DNA from: Deltaproteobacteria bacterium
GTDB lineage: Bacteria > Desulfobacterota > GWC2-55-46 > UBA9637
DNA: 42,343 bases
Direction: 5' to 3'
NCBI GenBank assembly: GCA_016219285.1
Contig: JACRNJ010000073.1
Coordinates: forward strand, 1-42,343
Position numbers and translations under genes: made by a program. Shown in pieces: positions 1 to 10,201 of the stretch. The notes beneath the pieces were generated by a model. That model saw only the letters and a list, made by a program, of their open reading frames with translations. It was not told where the DNA came from and ran no database searches. Numbering within the stretch: position 1 is the first letter of the stretch; each line of letters starts with the position of its first letter.

Positions 1-124
1 AGACAATACAAGCCTTGAAGTAGAGCTTATCATGCCCATAGCAATGGACGAAGGACTCCGATTTGCCATAAGAGAAGGCGGAAGGACAGTAGGCGCAGGC
101 GTGGTAACAAAGATAATAGCATAG
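1..124 (+). CDS. tuf: Elongation factor Tu, C-terminal fragment (truncated by window start)
   Basis: Frame 2 reads [40 protein letters not shown], the EF-Tu C-terminus; followed by rpsJ. Confidence 0.93.
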   Translation, partial: DNTSLEVELIMPIAMDEGLRFAIREGGRTVGAGVVTKIIA

Positions 125-226
125 ATGCAAATTGAAAAATGCAAAATGCAAATTGCAAAAGGGAAAAACAATTAGAATTTGCAACTTAGAATTTGCAATT
201 TTCATTTTCTAATGGAGCGAAGCGAC
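125..226. repeat. ATGCAAA-family heptamer array with inverted arm
   Basis: aaaatgcaaaatgcaaattgcaaaa ... aatttgcaacttagaatttgcaattttcatttt. Confidence 0.75.
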
Positions 227-541
227 ATGAAAGATCAGAAGATACGGATAAGGCTAAAGGCATACGATCATAGATTGCTGGACCACTCTGTCAAAGAGAT
301 TGTGGAAACAGCCAAGAGGACAGGTGCCAATATAAAAGGTCCTATACCGCTGCCAACACAGATAAATAAATATTGTGTGCTTCGTTCGCCGCATGTTGAT
401 AAGAAGTCCAGAGAGCAATTTGAAATGAGAACGCATAACAGATTGATGGATATAGTTGAACCAAACCAACAGACTATTGATGCTTTGATGAAACTGGATT
501 TGCCTGCTGGTGTGGATGTGGAGATAAAGCTTAATGCGTAA
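227..541 (+). CDS. rpsJ: 30S ribosomal protein S10
   Basis: [34 protein letters not shown]; start at 227 after GGAG, downstream of the ORF-track start. Confidence 0.97.
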   Translation: MKDQKIRIRLKAYDHRLLDHSVKEIVETAKRTGANIKGPIPLPTQINKYCVLRSPHVDKKSREQFEMRTHNRLMDIVEPNQQTIDALMKLDLPAGVDVEIKLNA

Positions 542-620
542 ATTCGTGCTGAAAAATACCAGACCCAGCCTCTGGCTGGGCGCCCCGCTTTGTTGTCTTC
601 GTCGCCGCGATGCTGACATC

Positions 621-675
621 TGTAGCTTGCCCATTTATGGGTGTCTTTAAAAGCGTCGATAAATCGGTAAACTAC
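621..675. repeat. GTAG/CTAC cloverleaf-like palindromic element
   Basis: tgtagcttgcccatttatgggtgtctttaaaagcgtcgataaatcggtaaactac. Confidence 0.82.
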
Positions 676-742
676 GGCGCATCTGGGCAATTTTTGAGCA
701 TGAATTTTTGCAAACTATAAATAAGAGAGTAGGTATTAAGCA

Positions 743-1396
743 ATGTTAAACGGGATGTTAGGAAAGAAGCTTGGAATGACACAAATATTCACCAAGGATG
801 GAGAAGTAATTCCTGTTACCGTAATAAAGGCCGGCCCTTGTTTTGTGATACAGAAGAAGAATAAGGCCAATGACGGGTACGATTCTATTCAACTTGGGTT
901 TGTGGAAAAAAAGAAGGAACGTGTGAACAAACCCATTCAAGGTAGTTTTGCAAAGGCAAAAACATCGAGTTTCTATCATCTAAGAGAATTTAAGGGTGAG
1001 ATGCTGGATAGCTATCAGGCAGGTCAAAAGGTAACATGCGAAACAATATTCAAGGCAGGCGAGTTCGTGGATGTATCAGGGAGGACAAAGGGAAGGGGTT
1101 TTACAGGTGTTATGAAACGGTGGAATTTTGCAGGAGGCCCAGGCAGTCATGGCTCCATGTTTAACAAGGCGCCAGGTTCAATAGGTTCAAGTTCTGATCC
1201 GTCCAGAGTTTATAAGGGGATGAGAATGGGCGGCCATTATGGGAATGAAAGAGTAACTACCCAAAATCTTAAGATTGTAGCTGTCAGGACAGAGGATGGT
1301 ATAGTGTTGCTTAAAGGCGGGGTTCCAGGACCTGTAAACAGTATTATTGAGATAAGAAAGGCCAAGAAGAAGAGTCATAGTGTTAAAGGGTCATAG
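743..1396 (+). CDS. rplC: 50S ribosomal protein L3
   Basis: [12 protein letters not shown]...[22 protein letters not shown]; start could be 755. Confidence 0.97.
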   Translation: MLNGMLGKKLGMTQIFTKDGEVIPVTVIKAGPCFVIQKKNKANDGYDSIQLGFVEKKKERVNKPIQGSFAKAKTSSFYHLREFKGEMLDSYQAGQKVTCETIFKAGEFVDVSGRTKGRGFTGVMKRWNFAGGPGSHGSMFNKAPGSIGSSSDPSRVYKGMRMGGHYGNERVTTQNLKIVAVRTEDGIVLLKGGVPGPVNSIIEIRKAKKKSHSVKGS

Positions 1397-1463
1397 AGTC
1401 ATAGAGTCAAAGTGTGCCCTCTGAATCCCTGACCCTTTGGCTTTAATAAAATGGAGTGCCGAG

Positions 1464-2087
1464 ATGCCAATAATAGATATAGTAAATTCAGAAAATCAAA
1501 AGGTTGGAGATGTTAAGTTGAATGATGGTATTTTTGCAGGTCAAGTAAAGCAAGACTTGTTTTATGAAACTGTAAAGATGCAATTGGCCAATAGAAGGAG
1601 CGGCACAGCTTCTACAAAGACAAGGGCTAATGTTTCTGGTGGTGGAGTAAAACCATGGAAGCAAAAAGGAACTGGGAGGGCAAGGGCTGGTTCAAACCGT
1701 TCACCTCTCTGGAGACATGGTGGAACAGTTTTTGGTCCGCACCCAAGAGATTATTCATATAAGTTGCCGAAGAAGGTTAGCAAGGCTGCGCTTATGTCAG
1801 GTTTGGCTTTAAAGATAAAAGATGGGAAGTTGAAGGTTTTAGATAGTATATTGATTAATGAACCAAAGACTAAAGATGTTATTGTAATTCTAAAAAAAAT
1901 TAACTCAACCAGAGGACTGATAATTATAGATAACGCCAATCCAAATCTTGAATTAGCTGTTAGAAACTTGAAGGATTTTAAATTGTTGAATGTCAATGGG
2001 CTCAATGTATTTGATCTTTTGCATTATGATGATTTGATAATAACGAAAACAGCCATAGAGCATCTTGAAAGAAATTTGCTTCAATGA
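1464..2087 (+). CDS. rplD: 50S ribosomal protein L4
   Basis: MPIIDIVNSENQKVGDV...GGGVKPWKQKGTGRARAGS; ATG 1464 has GGAG upstream, unlike the track start at 1437. Confidence 0.95.
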   Translation: MPIIDIVNSENQKVGDVKLNDGIFAGQVKQDLFYETVKMQLANRRSGTASTKTRANVSGGGVKPWKQKGTGRARAGSNRSPLWRHGGTVFGPHPRDYSYKLPKKVSKAALMSGLALKIKDGKLKVLDSILINEPKTKDVIVILKKINSTRGLIIIDNANPNLELAVRNLKDFKLLNVNGLNVFDLLHYDDLIITKTAIEHLERNLLQ

Positions 2088-2172
2088 ACCATGGTAGACT
2101 TTTGTGGTATTAAACAAGTCTAATGGGATAAACAACCGGATTGAAATGGTAGGTGGAGGGAGGTCTAACAGG

Positions 2173-2463
2173 GTGAAGGACATATATCAGATATTAAAGG
2201 CGCCTGTTATCACTGAAAAAAGCACAATGCAGAGGGCTGAATCAAACAAGGTGGTATTTTGGGTGGACTTACAGGCTAATAAAAACGAAGTAGCAGAGGC
2301 GGTTGAAAAGGTTTTTAATGTTAAGGTGCTTGATGTAAATACCATGAGAGTGCCTGGAAAGGTTAAAAGGACAGGTAGGAATATTAGCAAGAAACCAACC
2401 AGGAAAAAGGCGTATATTACATTAAAAGATGGAGATAAAATACCGTTGTTTGAAGGAACATAA
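2173..2463 (+). CDS. rplW: 50S ribosomal protein L23
   Basis: (V/M)KDIYQILKAPVITEKSTMQ; GTG start at 2173 after GGAGGGAGG, so the track start 2104 is probably too early. Confidence 0.93.
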   Translation: MKDIYQILKAPVITEKSTMQRAESNKVVFWVDLQANKNEVAEAVEKVFNVKVLDVNTMRVPGKVKRTGRNISKKPTRKKAYITLKDGDKIPLFEGT

Positions 2464-2483
2464 AGAACATAAAATAAGGAGGA

Positions 2484-2540
2484 TTTTTAGATTTAAGAAT
2501 TACGAATTACGATTTAAAATCTAAAATCATAAATCTAAAA
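2484..2540. repeat. ATTACGA-family heptamer element, hairpin-forming
   Basis: ttttagattt (2485-2494) complementary to aaatctaaaa (2531-2540). Confidence 0.8.
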
Positions 2541-2548
2541 TTAATACA

Positions 2549-3370
2549 ATGCCTATTAAGACATATAAGCCAACATCGCCAGGAATGAGGAAGCTAACCA
2601 CCTTGACCTTTGATGAGATTACAAAGATAAGGCCGGAAAAATCTCTTCTTGTACCATTAAAAAGGACGGGTGGCAGAAATTCATACGGCAGGGTTACATC
2701 CAGATGGATGGGCGGGGGCCATAAAAAGGCATACAGGATTATAGATTTTAAACGTGATAAAAGAGGAGTTCCTGCAAAGGTTGCGGCAATAGAATATGAC
2801 CCAAATCGTTCCAGCAGGATTGCCTTGCTCAGCTATGCCGACGGAGAGAAAAGATATATATTGGCCCCGCTTGACTTAAAGATTGGGGATACTGTTCTTG
2901 CAGGAGAGGGTGTGGACATAAAACCAGCCAATGCCATGCCTATAAAATCAATACCACTTGGAACATTTATTCATAATATTGAACTTAAGATAAGCGGCGG
3001 CGGGCAGATGGCGAGAAGCGCCGGCAGTTTTGCCCAACTCATGGCCAAAGAGGGGAGCATGGCTCAGGTAAAACTTCCTTCTGGTGAGGTTAGATATGTT
3101 TTGCAGGATTGTTATGCAAGCATAGGACAGCTTGGTAATATAGACCATGAGAATGTGACCATAGGCAAGGCAGGCAGGTCAAGATGGCTTGGTAAAAATC
3201 CAAGAGTCAGAGGTGTTGCAATGAACCCTGTAGATCATCCGCATGGCGGAGGAGAAGGCAAGAGCAAGGGCGGCAATCATCCTCAAAGCCCTTGGGGCAC
3301 TCCGGCAAAAGGTTTTAAGACAAGAAGACGCAAGCAGACAGATAAGTATATAGTGTCAAGGAGGAAATAG
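2549..3370 (+). CDS. rplB: 50S ribosomal protein L2
   Basis: [17 protein letters not shown]...[23 protein letters not shown]. Confidence 0.98.
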   Translation: MPIKTYKPTSPGMRKLTTLTFDEITKIRPEKSLLVPLKRTGGRNSYGRVTSRWMGGGHKKAYRIIDFKRDKRGVPAKVAAIEYDPNRSSRIALLSYADGEKRYILAPLDLKIGDTVLAGEGVDIKPANAMPIKSIPLGTFIHNIELKISGGGQMARSAGSFAQLMAKEGSMAQVKLPSGEVRYVLQDCYASIGQLGNIDHENVTIGKAGRSRWLGKNPRVRGVAMNPVDHPHGGGEGKSKGGNHPQSPWGTPAKGFKTRRRKQTDKYIVSRRK

Positions 3371-3672
3371 TGGCGCGTTCTGTGAAAAAAGGCCCTTTTG
3401 TAGATGGTCACCTGCTAAAAAAAATAGAGCAGGCAAATGAAGTAAAGGCCAAGAAGATTATTAAAACATGGTCCAGGCGTTCTACCATTACCCCGGATAT
3501 GATTGGCCATACTATAGCTGTTCATAATGGCAAGAAGTTCATACCTGTTTTTATAACTGAAAATATGGTGGGCCATAAACTGGGCGAATTTTCACCTACC
3601 AGGACATTTCGCACTCACTCTGGAGAGAAAAAAACCAAGGTCTCTGGCGCAGGTGATAATAAAGCAGTATAA
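3370..3672 (+). CDS. rpsS: 30S ribosomal protein S19
   Basis: [18 protein letters not shown]...[27 protein letters not shown] start overlaps rplB stop by 1 nt. Confidence 0.98.
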   Translation: MARSVKKGPFVDGHLLKKIEQANEVKAKKIIKTWSRRSTITPDMIGHTIAVHNGKKFIPVFITENMVGHKLGEFSPTRTFRTHSGEKKTKVSGAGDNKAV

Positions 3673-3753
3673 AGACAATATGTGATTGCAGATGAAAAAT
3701 TTACAAAGTATTAATTTTAAAGATTAGGTTTATATAAATAGAGAGGTATAGAA

Positions 3754-4086
3754 ATGGAATCAAAGGCGATTGCAAAATATGCAAGGGTTAGCCCGCAAAA
3801 GGCGCGGCTTGTGGTAGACCTTATAAGAGGTAAAAAGGTGGATGAGGCTATTGCGACTTTGACTTTTACCAAAAAGGCAGTTTCTAAAATTGTTGATAAG
3901 ATTTTAAAAAGCGCAGTGGCAAATGCAGAGAACACAAAGAAGATGGATGTGGATACGCTTTATGTAAAGAAAGCATATGTTGATCAAGCCCCTACTATGA
4001 AGAGGACACATGCAAAGGCTATGGGCAGGGCAAATATTATAAGAAGGCGAAGCAGCCACATTACTATAATATTAGATGAGAAGTAG
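3754..4086 (+). CDS. rplV: 50S ribosomal protein L22
   Basis: AKYARVSPQKARLVVDLIRGKKVDEA...GRANIIRRRSSHITIIL. Confidence 0.97.
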   Translation: MESKAIAKYARVSPQKARLVVDLIRGKKVDEAIATLTFTKKAVSKIVDKILKSAVANAENTKKMDVDTLYVKKAYVDQAPTMKRTHAKAMGRANIIRRRSSHITIILDEK

Positions 4087-4164
4087 ATATTTTTGATTTG
4101 CGATTTTCGGTTTGCGATTTAAAAACAATTTCTAAATCGTAAATCTATAGAAGGAGGTATATTT

Positions 4165-4818
4165 TTGGGCCAGAAGGTTCATCCAATAGGTTTTAGGGTA
4201 GGTATTTACAAGAACTGGAATTCCAGATGGTATGGGGAAAAGGACTATGCCAAATTCCTGCATGAGGATATAAAAATAAGGAAGTTTGTAAAGGCTAAAC
4301 TTAAACATGCAAGCATTTCAAAGATAGATATAGAAAGAACAGCTAGCAATACCAAGATTATTATACATACAGCTAAGCCTGGCATAGTGATAGGTAAAAA
4401 AGGCTCTGAGATTGATATATTGAAAAAGGATGTAGTTAAGTTTGCTGGGAAGGCGCTTGATATTGACATCCAGGAGGTTAGAAAACCAGATACCGATGCT
4501 CAGCTTGTGGCCGAGAATATAGCCTTGCAAATGGAAAGAAGGGTTGCATTCAGGAGGGCCATGAAGAAGGCTGTGACAACTGCGCTCAAGCTTGGTGTGA
4601 AGGGGATAAAGGTTATGTGTGCCGGAAGGCTTGGCGGCAGTGAAATTGCAAGAACAGAATGGTATAGAGAAGGAAGGGTGCCACTTCATACACTTAGAGC
4701 AGATATTGACTATGGCTTTGCAGAGGCTATGACAACTTATGGGCTAATAGGGGTAAAGGTATGGGTATTTAAGGGAGAGATAATGCCACAGGAGACAACT
4801 ACCGCAAGAACGATGTAG
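4165..4818 (+). CDS. rpsC: 30S ribosomal protein S3
   Basis: [23 protein letters not shown]...GKKGSEI; TTG start after AAGGAGG. Confidence 0.97.
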   Translation: MGQKVHPIGFRVGIYKNWNSRWYGEKDYAKFLHEDIKIRKFVKAKLKHASISKIDIERTASNTKIIIHTAKPGIVIGKKGSEIDILKKDVVKFAGKALDIDIQEVRKPDTDAQLVAENIALQMERRVAFRRAMKKAVTTALKLGVKGIKVMCAGRLGGSEIARTEWYREGRVPLHTLRADIDYGFAEAMTTYGLIGVKVWVFKGEIMPQETTTARTM

Positions 4819-4888
4819 ATTTACGATTTACGAATTACGATTTAAAATCCACATCCGAAATCGTAAATCTAAAATCGTAATTCGTCAA
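4818..4888. repeat. ATTACGA-family heptamer element
   Basis: atttacgatttacgaattacgatttaaaatcc...gaaatcgtaaatctaaaatcgtaattcgt. Confidence 0.85.
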
Positions 4889-4903
4889 TGGAGTAATTGA
4901 CTT

Positions 4904-5320
4904 ATGTTAATGCCGAAAAGGACAAAATTTAGAAAGCAGCAAAGAGGTAAGAGAAGGGGCAAAGCCACAAGAGGCGCCGAGCTTAACTTTGGCGATTACG
5001 GTCTTCAGGCCATAGAGTGCGGCTGGCTTACAACCAGAGAGATAGAAGCCGCTCGTATTGCTATAACTCGGTTTATAAAGAGGGGCGGTAAGATATGGAT
5101 AAGGGTATTCCCTGATAAGCCTGTTACCAAAAAGCCTGCTGAGACAAGAATGGGGAGTGGAAAGGGTAATCCTGAGGATTGGGTTGCTGTTATAAAGCCG
5201 GGTAGGATTCTTTATGAAATGGAAGGTGTTACAGAGGATATTGCTAAAGAGGCCTTTAGGTTGGCAAGTTACAAATTATCCCTACCAACTAAAATTGTTT
5301 ATAGGGAGGAGCATGTATGA
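4904..5320 (+). CDS. rplP: 50S ribosomal protein L16
   Basis: [34 protein letters not shown]; start 4904 or 4910. Confidence 0.97.
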   Translation: MLMPKRTKFRKQQRGKRRGKATRGAELNFGDYGLQAIECGWLTTREIEAARIAITRFIKRGGKIWIRVFPDKPVTKKPAETRMGSGKGNPEDWVAVIKPGRILYEMEGVTEDIAKEAFRLASYKLSLPTKIVYREEHV

Positions 5321-5517
5321 AAGCTGTAGAAATAAGGGAAATGATTTTGGACGATATTAAGCTAAAGCTTAATGAGATATCTAAAGAACTTTTTAATATA
5401 AGGCTTCAACATGCAGCAGGCAGGCTTGATAATCCCATGAAGATATCCCAGTTAAAAAAAGATATGGCTCGTATAAAAACTATTATTAAAGAAAAGAGTA
5501 TGGAAAAGAGGGCATAA
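5317..5517 (+). CDS. rpmC: 50S ribosomal protein L29
   Basis: MKAVEIREM...[33 protein letters not shown]. Confidence 0.95.
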   Translation: MKAVEIREMILDDIKLKLNEISKELFNIRLQHAAGRLDNPMKISQLKKDMARIKTIIKEKSMEKRA

Positions 5518-5521
5518 GATT

Positions 5522-5803
5522 ATGACAGACAATGTAAAAAATGTTTTAAAGAAGAGCAGAATAGGGGCTGTTGTAAGCAACAGAATGAAAAAGACTGTGA
5601 TGGTTTCGGTTGAAAGGCTTGTTAAAGACCCGCTTTATGGCAAGTATATTAAGAAGCAGGTTAAATATATGGCACATGATGAAAAAGCTGAATGTAAAGA
5701 GGGCGATAAGGTGAAGATTGTAGAGATGAGGCCATTAAGCAAATTAAAGAGATGGCGTGTAAATCAAATACTTGTCCCTGCAGGCAGTAAGCAGGGAAGA
5801 TGA
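5522..5803 (+). CDS. rpsQ: 30S ribosomal protein S17
   Basis: [40 protein letters not shown]. Confidence 0.96.
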   Translation: MTDNVKNVLKKSRIGAVVSNRMKKTVMVSVERLVKDPLYGKYIKKQVKYMAHDEKAECKEGDKVKIVEMRPLSKLKRWRVNQILVPAGSKQGR

Positions 5804-5809
5804 AAGAAT

Positions 5810-5882
5810 GATTTACGAATTACGATTTACGAATTACGATTTAAAGTCTTAAATCACAAATCTAAAATCGTAAATCTAAAAT
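5810..5882. repeat. ATTACGA-family heptamer element
   Basis: atttacgaattacgatttacgaattacgatttaaag...aaatctaaaatcgtaaatctaaa. Confidence 0.85.
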
Positions 5883-5896
5883 GGAGCGCAGCGATT

Positions 5897-6265
5897 ATGA
5901 TTCAGATGAGAAGCATACTTAATGTGGCTGATAATTCGGGTGCAAAAAGAATAGCGTGCATAGGTGTTATAGGCGCCTCTAATAAGAGATATGCTGTAAT
6001 TGGAGATATTATTACAGCGTCTGTGAAAATGGCAATTCCTAATGCTAAGGTAAAAAAGGGTGATAAGGTAAGGGCAGTTGTTGTCCGTACCGTTAAAGAA
6101 ACAAGACGCATTGACGGTTCTTATATAAGATTTGATGAGAATTCTGCTGTTATTATAAATAAAGACAACGAGCCTGTAGGCACCCGTATATTTGGCCCTG
6201 TGGCAAGGGAACTCAGAGCAAAAAAGTTTATGAAGATTATTTCTCTTGCGCCGGAGGTGCTGTAG
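5897..6265 (+). CDS. rplN: 50S ribosomal protein L14
   Basis: [24 protein letters not shown]...[28 protein letters not shown]. Confidence 0.98.
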   Translation: MIQMRSILNVADNSGAKRIACIGVIGASNKRYAVIGDIITASVKMAIPNAKVKKGDKVRAVVVRTVKETRRIDGSYIRFDENSAVIINKDNEPVGTRIFGPVARELRAKKFMKIISLAPEVL

Positions 6266-6354
6266 AAAAGATAATTTGGATTTACGAATTACGATTTATG
6301 AATTAAAATTCCAAACAGTAAATCTAAAATAGCAAATAATTGACAGGAGATGCA

Positions 6355-6684
6355 ATGCAGCTAACCAGGTATAAAATAAAAAAGAACGATCAGGTTATGA
6401 TAATCAAAGGCAGAGAGCAGGGAAAGACAGGCAGGGTTATGAAGGTTATTCCAGGTAAAGGCCATGTGTTAATTGAAAAGTTGAATCTGGTAAAAAGACA
6501 TGCAAAACCATCTTCCAAATATAAACAGGGTGGCATTATCGAGAAAGAAGCGCCGTTGGCCATCCCTAATGTAATGCTTATATGTGATAAATGTAAAGGG
6601 CCTGTTCGCGCCGGGAAAAAGATTCTTGATAACGGTAAAAAGGTGAGACTCTGCAAAAAGTGTGGGGAGGCTTTGGAGAAGTGA
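6355..6684 (+). CDS. rplX: 50S ribosomal protein L24
   Basis: [36 protein letters not shown] 6355 preferred over TTG 6340. Confidence 0.95.
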   Translation: MQLTRYKIKKNDQVMIIKGREQGKTGRVMKVIPGKGHVLIEKLNLVKRHAKPSSKYKQGGIIEKEAPLAIPNVMLICDKCKGPVRAGKKILDNGKKVRLCKKCGEALEK

Positions 6685-7226
6685 TGGCCAGATTAAAAGA
6701 TATATACAATAAAAATATAGTCCCAAGCATGATGAAAGAGTTTAAGTATAAAAATGTCATGCAGGTGCCTCGTTTTGAAAAGGTTGTCTTGAATGTTGGG
6801 CTTGGAGAGGCTACTCAAAACGTCAAGGTGGTAGACCATGCGGTGCAGGATATTGCCAGTATAACAGGACAGAAACCAGTTGTAACTACGGCAAAACAAT
6901 CCATAGCATCATTCAAATTAAGACAGGGAATGCCAATAGGTTGTATGGTTACCCTTAGGGGCGCCAAGATGTACGAATTTTTAGATAGATTTATTAACTT
7001 TGCGCTTCCACGTGTGAGAGATTTTAAGGGTGTATCTGACAAGTCTTTTGACGGCAGGGGCAGCTACACAATCGGTATTAGAGAGCAGATTATCTTTCTT
7101 GAAGTAGAATATGACAAAATAGATAAGATAAGAGGTATGAATATAACGTTTGTCACTACTGCAAAAAGTGATAATGAGGCAAAGGCGCTTTTAAAGAATT
7201 TTGGAATGCCGTTTAGATTACAGTGA
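6684..7226 (+). CDS. rplE: 50S ribosomal protein L5
   Basis: [46 protein letters not shown]-type overlap with rplX stop at 6684. Confidence 0.97.
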   Translation: MARLKDIYNKNIVPSMMKEFKYKNVMQVPRFEKVVLNVGLGEATQNVKVVDHAVQDIASITGQKPVVTTAKQSIASFKLRQGMPIGCMVTLRGAKMYEFLDRFINFALPRVRDFKGVSDKSFDGRGSYTIGIREQIIFLEVEYDKIDKIRGMNITFVTTAKSDNEAKALLKNFGMPFRLQ

Positions 7227-7290
7227 ACAGTTATCAGTAAACAGTTATCAGTGAAAAACCAAAGTTGATAACTGGTAACTGATAACTGAA
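7226..7290. repeat. CAGTTAT/CAGTAAA repeat hairpin
   Basis: gaacagttatcagtaaacagttatcagtg ... gataactggtaactgataactg. Confidence 0.8.
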
Positions 7291-7301
7291 ATGGGGGTTT
7301 T

Positions 7302-7487
7302 GTGGCAAAAAAATGTTTAGCAGTAAAGGCTGTCAGAAAAAATAAATTTAAAGTCAGAGAATATAACCGATGCCCTTTATGTGGAAGGTCCAGGGCTTAT
7401 TACAGAAAGTTTAAGATGTGCAGGCTCTGTTTGCGTAAACTTGCATTAAAAGGTGAAATTCCTGGAATTATTAAATCAAGTTGGTAA
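7302..7487 (+). CDS. rpsN: 30S ribosomal protein S14, zinc-binding type
   Basis: [38 protein letters not shown], with four-Cys zinc motif; GTG start. Confidence 0.96.
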   Translation: MAKKCLAVKAVRKNKFKVREYNRCPLCGRSRAYYRKFKMCRLCLRKLALKGEIPGIIKSSW

Positions 7488-7596
7488 ATGAGAGACCGTG
7501 AAGTGTGACCGTTCAACGTGTCCGTTAGATGAAAATTTTGTTTTTACGGTCACGGATAACTGACACGAATAACGGCAGTTATAAAGGAGCTTAAAA

Positions 7597-7995
7597 ATGG
7601 CTATTACAGACCCTATTGCAGACATGCTTACCCGAATAAGAAATGCCAATTGTGCTAATCATAAGGAAGTAGAAATACCTTTATCTAATCTTAAGCTTGA
7701 GATAGCTAAGATATTGAAGCAAGAAGGTTATATCAAAGAGTATGCGCTTATCAAGGATAATAGGCAGGGTATAATTAAAATTCAGATCAAATATGATGCA
7801 ACAAAGAAAGGCGTCATATCTGCTATAAAAAGGATAAGCAAGCCATGTCTCAGAATGTTTGTTAAAAAAGACAATGTTCCAAAGGTGTTAAATGGGCTCG
7901 GCATATCAATCCTTTCTACATCTAAAGGGGTTCTTACTGATAAAAAAGCCGTTGAGATTGGTGTTGGAGGAGAAGTTATTTGCACAGTGTATTAA
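7597..7995 (+). CDS. rpsH: 30S ribosomal protein S8
   Basis: [30 protein letters not shown]...[22 protein letters not shown]. Confidence 0.97.
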   Translation: MAITDPIADMLTRIRNANCANHKEVEIPLSNLKLEIAKILKQEGYIKEYALIKDNRQGIIKIQIKYDATKKGVISAIKRISKPCLRMFVKKDNVPKVLNGLGISILSTSKGVLTDKKAVEIGVGGEVICTVY

Positions 7996-8065
7996 AAACA
8001 AAGAGTAGGCAAGAGGCAGTGGGTAAAAACCCATAGCCCATAGTCTCTATTTGGAGGAGTTTTAG

Positions 8066-8626
8066 ATGTCAAGGATAGGTAAAAAGAATATAATTATTCC
8101 AGCAGGCGCTAAGGTTAGTCTTGATGGCGATGTTATAAAGGTTGAAGGGCCAAAGGGTAGTCTTGTCCAGCCTTTAAGTAAAGAACTTAAAACTGTTGTT
8201 TCTGGCAGTGAAATAACAATAACAAGGAATGGAGAGGATAAGAAAACAGTAATGCTTCATGGTTTGACCCGTAGTTTGGTGGCAAATATGGTTCAAGGGG
8301 TTACTGAGGGCTTTCAAAAGAGCCTTGAAATTGTTGGAGTCGGTTACAGGGCTGAGGTTCAGGGTAGTGTGCTGAATTTGAGCCTTGGTTATTCACATCA
8401 GATTAAATATGCGTTGCCCAAAGGTATTACTGCAGCAGTAGATAAACAGACTAGTATTATATTAAAAGGAGTGGATAAACAGCTTTTAGGCCATACTGCA
8501 GCTGAGATAAGGGCATTCAGACTTCCGGATCCTTACAAGGGCAAGGGTATAAAATATGCAGAAGAGGTTGTAAGAAGAAAAGCAGGTAAGGCTGGAAAGG
8601 CTGCAGGCGGAGGCAAGGCGGCTTAA
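8066..8626 (+). CDS. rplF: 50S ribosomal protein L6
   Basis: MSRIGKKNIIIPAGAKVSLDGD...VGVGYRAEVQG...PDPYKGKGIKYAEEVVRRKAGK. Confidence 0.97.
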   Translation: MSRIGKKNIIIPAGAKVSLDGDVIKVEGPKGSLVQPLSKELKTVVSGSEITITRNGEDKKTVMLHGLTRSLVANMVQGVTEGFQKSLEIVGVGYRAEVQGSVLNLSLGYSHQIKYALPKGITAAVDKQTSIILKGVDKQLLGHTAAEIRAFRLPDPYKGKGIKYAEEVVRRKAGKAGKAAGGGKAA

Positions 8627-8644
8627 GAATAAAGAAGGGGGTAG

Positions 8645-8708
8645 ATTTACGATTTTAGATTTACGATTTTATTTTTAATTCGTAATTCGCAATTCGTAAT
8701 TCGTAAAT
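8645..8708. repeat. ATTACGA-family heptamer element, hairpin-forming
   Basis: atttacga (8645-8652) complementary to tcgtaaat (8701-8708); internal GATTTACGATTTTA and ATTCGTA repeats. Confidence 0.85.
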
Positions 8709-8714
8709 TATTGT

Positions 8715-9080
8715 ATGAATATAGAAAAGAAAAAAGAGAGCCACTTAAAAAGAAAACGGAGGATTAGGAGAAAAATCAAAGGCGCTTCCGAAAGACCAAG
8801 ATTGAATGTATATAGGAGCAACAACCATATCTACGCCCAGATAATAGAAGATGTTACCGGCAAGACGCTTGTGGCAGTTTCTACCATAAGTAAAGACATT
8901 AAAAATAAAATTAAAGATATTAAAAAAACAGAGGCAGCCAAAAAGATAGGGGAATTTATAGCAAAAGAGGCGATTTCTCAAGGCATAGATAAAGTGGTTT
9001 TTGATAGGGGAGGATTTCTCTATCACGGAAGAATTAAAGCTGTAGCAGATGGCGCAAGAGAGGCAGGACTTAAATTTTAG
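8715..9080 (+). CDS. rplR: 50S ribosomal protein L18
   Basis: [31 protein letters not shown]...[26 protein letters not shown]. Confidence 0.97.
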   Translation: MNIEKKKESHLKRKRRIRRKIKGASERPRLNVYRSNNHIYAQIIEDVTGKTLVAVSTISKDIKNKIKDIKKTEAAKKIGEFIAKEAISQGIDKVVFDRGGFLYHGRIKAVADGAREAGLKF

Positions 9081-9152
9081 ATTTACGATTGTCGATTTCC
9101 GGTTTTTGAATTTTAGCGGTTAAATCGTAAATCTAAAATCGTAAATCAAAAT
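9077..9152. repeat. ATTACGA-family heptamer element
   Basis: ttttagatttacgattgtcgatttccgg...taaatcgtaaatctaaaatcgtaaatc. Confidence 0.8.
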
Positions 9153-9171
9153 TTAAGAAAAGGGAGGCAGT

Positions 9172-9681
9172 TTGGCAATGATAGATTCAAAAGGATTGGA
9201 ATTAAAGGATAAGGTTGTTTATCTCAATAGGGTAGCTAAGGTTGTTAAGGGTGGCAAAAGATTTAGCTTTAATGCCATAGTGGTTGTGGGAGATAATAAT
9301 GGCCATATTGGGGTAGGTTTGGGGAAGTCAAATGAGGTTCCTGAATCAATAAGAAAGGCAATAGAACAGGCTAAAAAAAATCTGGTGAAATTTCCTCTTG
9401 CAGCGCGTACTATTCCTCATGAAATTATCGGTCATTACAGCTCAGGAAGGGTGATATTAAAACCAGCGTCTCCTGGAACAGGGATTATAGCAGGTGGAGC
9501 AGTGAGGATGGTTTTAGAGGTATCAGGTATCCAGGATGTATTAACAAAATCTCTCGGTTCAACTAATCCGCACAATATGGTAAAGGCTACAATGAATGCC
9601 CTTATGCAGCTTAAGAGCCCTGAATCTGTATCTAAGGCAAGATGCGTAGGGTTATCATTACAGAACAGCATAAAAGGTTGA
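9172..9681 (+). CDS. rpsE: 30S ribosomal protein S5
   Basis: [53 protein letters not shown]; start TTG 9172 or ATG 9178. Confidence 0.97.
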   Translation: MAMIDSKGLELKDKVVYLNRVAKVVKGGKRFSFNAIVVVGDNNGHIGVGLGKSNEVPESIRKAIEQAKKNLVKFPLAARTIPHEIIGHYSSGRVILKPASPGTGIIAGGAVRMVLEVSGIQDVLTKSLGSTNPHNMVKATMNALMQLKSPESVSKARCVGLSLQNSIKG

Positions 9682-9763
9682 ATGATAATATTGCAATTCA
9701 TGGTTTTAGCCTTAAAAAAAACGTCAAACCTGAAGGGTTTGAGTTACTACAAAGGGAATAATA

Positions 9764-10201
9764 ATGCTAAACAGACTTAAGGCTCCAAAAGGGGCAGTAA
9801 AGAAAAAGACAAGGGTTGGCAGAGGAGAAGGCTCTGGTCTGGGTAAGACATCAGGAAAGGGACATAAGGGCCAAAAGGCAAGGACAGGCGGGAGCACAAA
9901 ACTTGGATATGAAGGCGGTCAGACGCCTCTTCACAGAAGGCTTCCAAAGAGAGGATTTACCAGTAAATTTAAGAAAATATATAATGTTGTCAATGTGGAA
10001 AAGCTATCTGTTTTTAATAAAGGAGATGTAATTGACAGAGAGCGGCTTATTAGAGAAGGTATTGTAAAGAATGTAAAAGGCGGTGTCAAAATATTAGGCG
10101 ACGGCGCAATAACAATTTCCTTGACGGTGAAGGCCGATAAGTTTACTGCTGCAGCCATAAAGAAGATAGAGGCAGCCGGTGGAAAGGCAGAGGTAGTATA
10201 A
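9764..10201 (+). CDS. rplO: 50S ribosomal protein L15
   Basis: LKAPKGAVKKKTRVGRGEGSGLGKTSGKGHKGQKARTGG. Confidence 0.97.
   Translation: MLNRLKAPKGAVKKKTRVGRGEGSGLGKTSGKGHKGQKARTGGSTKLGYEGGQTPLHRRLPKRGFTSKFKKIYNVVNVEKLSVFNKGDVIDRERLIREGIVKNVKGGVKILGDGAITISLTVKADKFTAAAIKKIEAAGGKAEVV

Noticed and set aside
254-690. Minus-strand ORFs of 126 and 140 aa opposite rpsJ
   Set aside because: Antisense to conserved rpsJ and a palindromic spacer; no recognisable family
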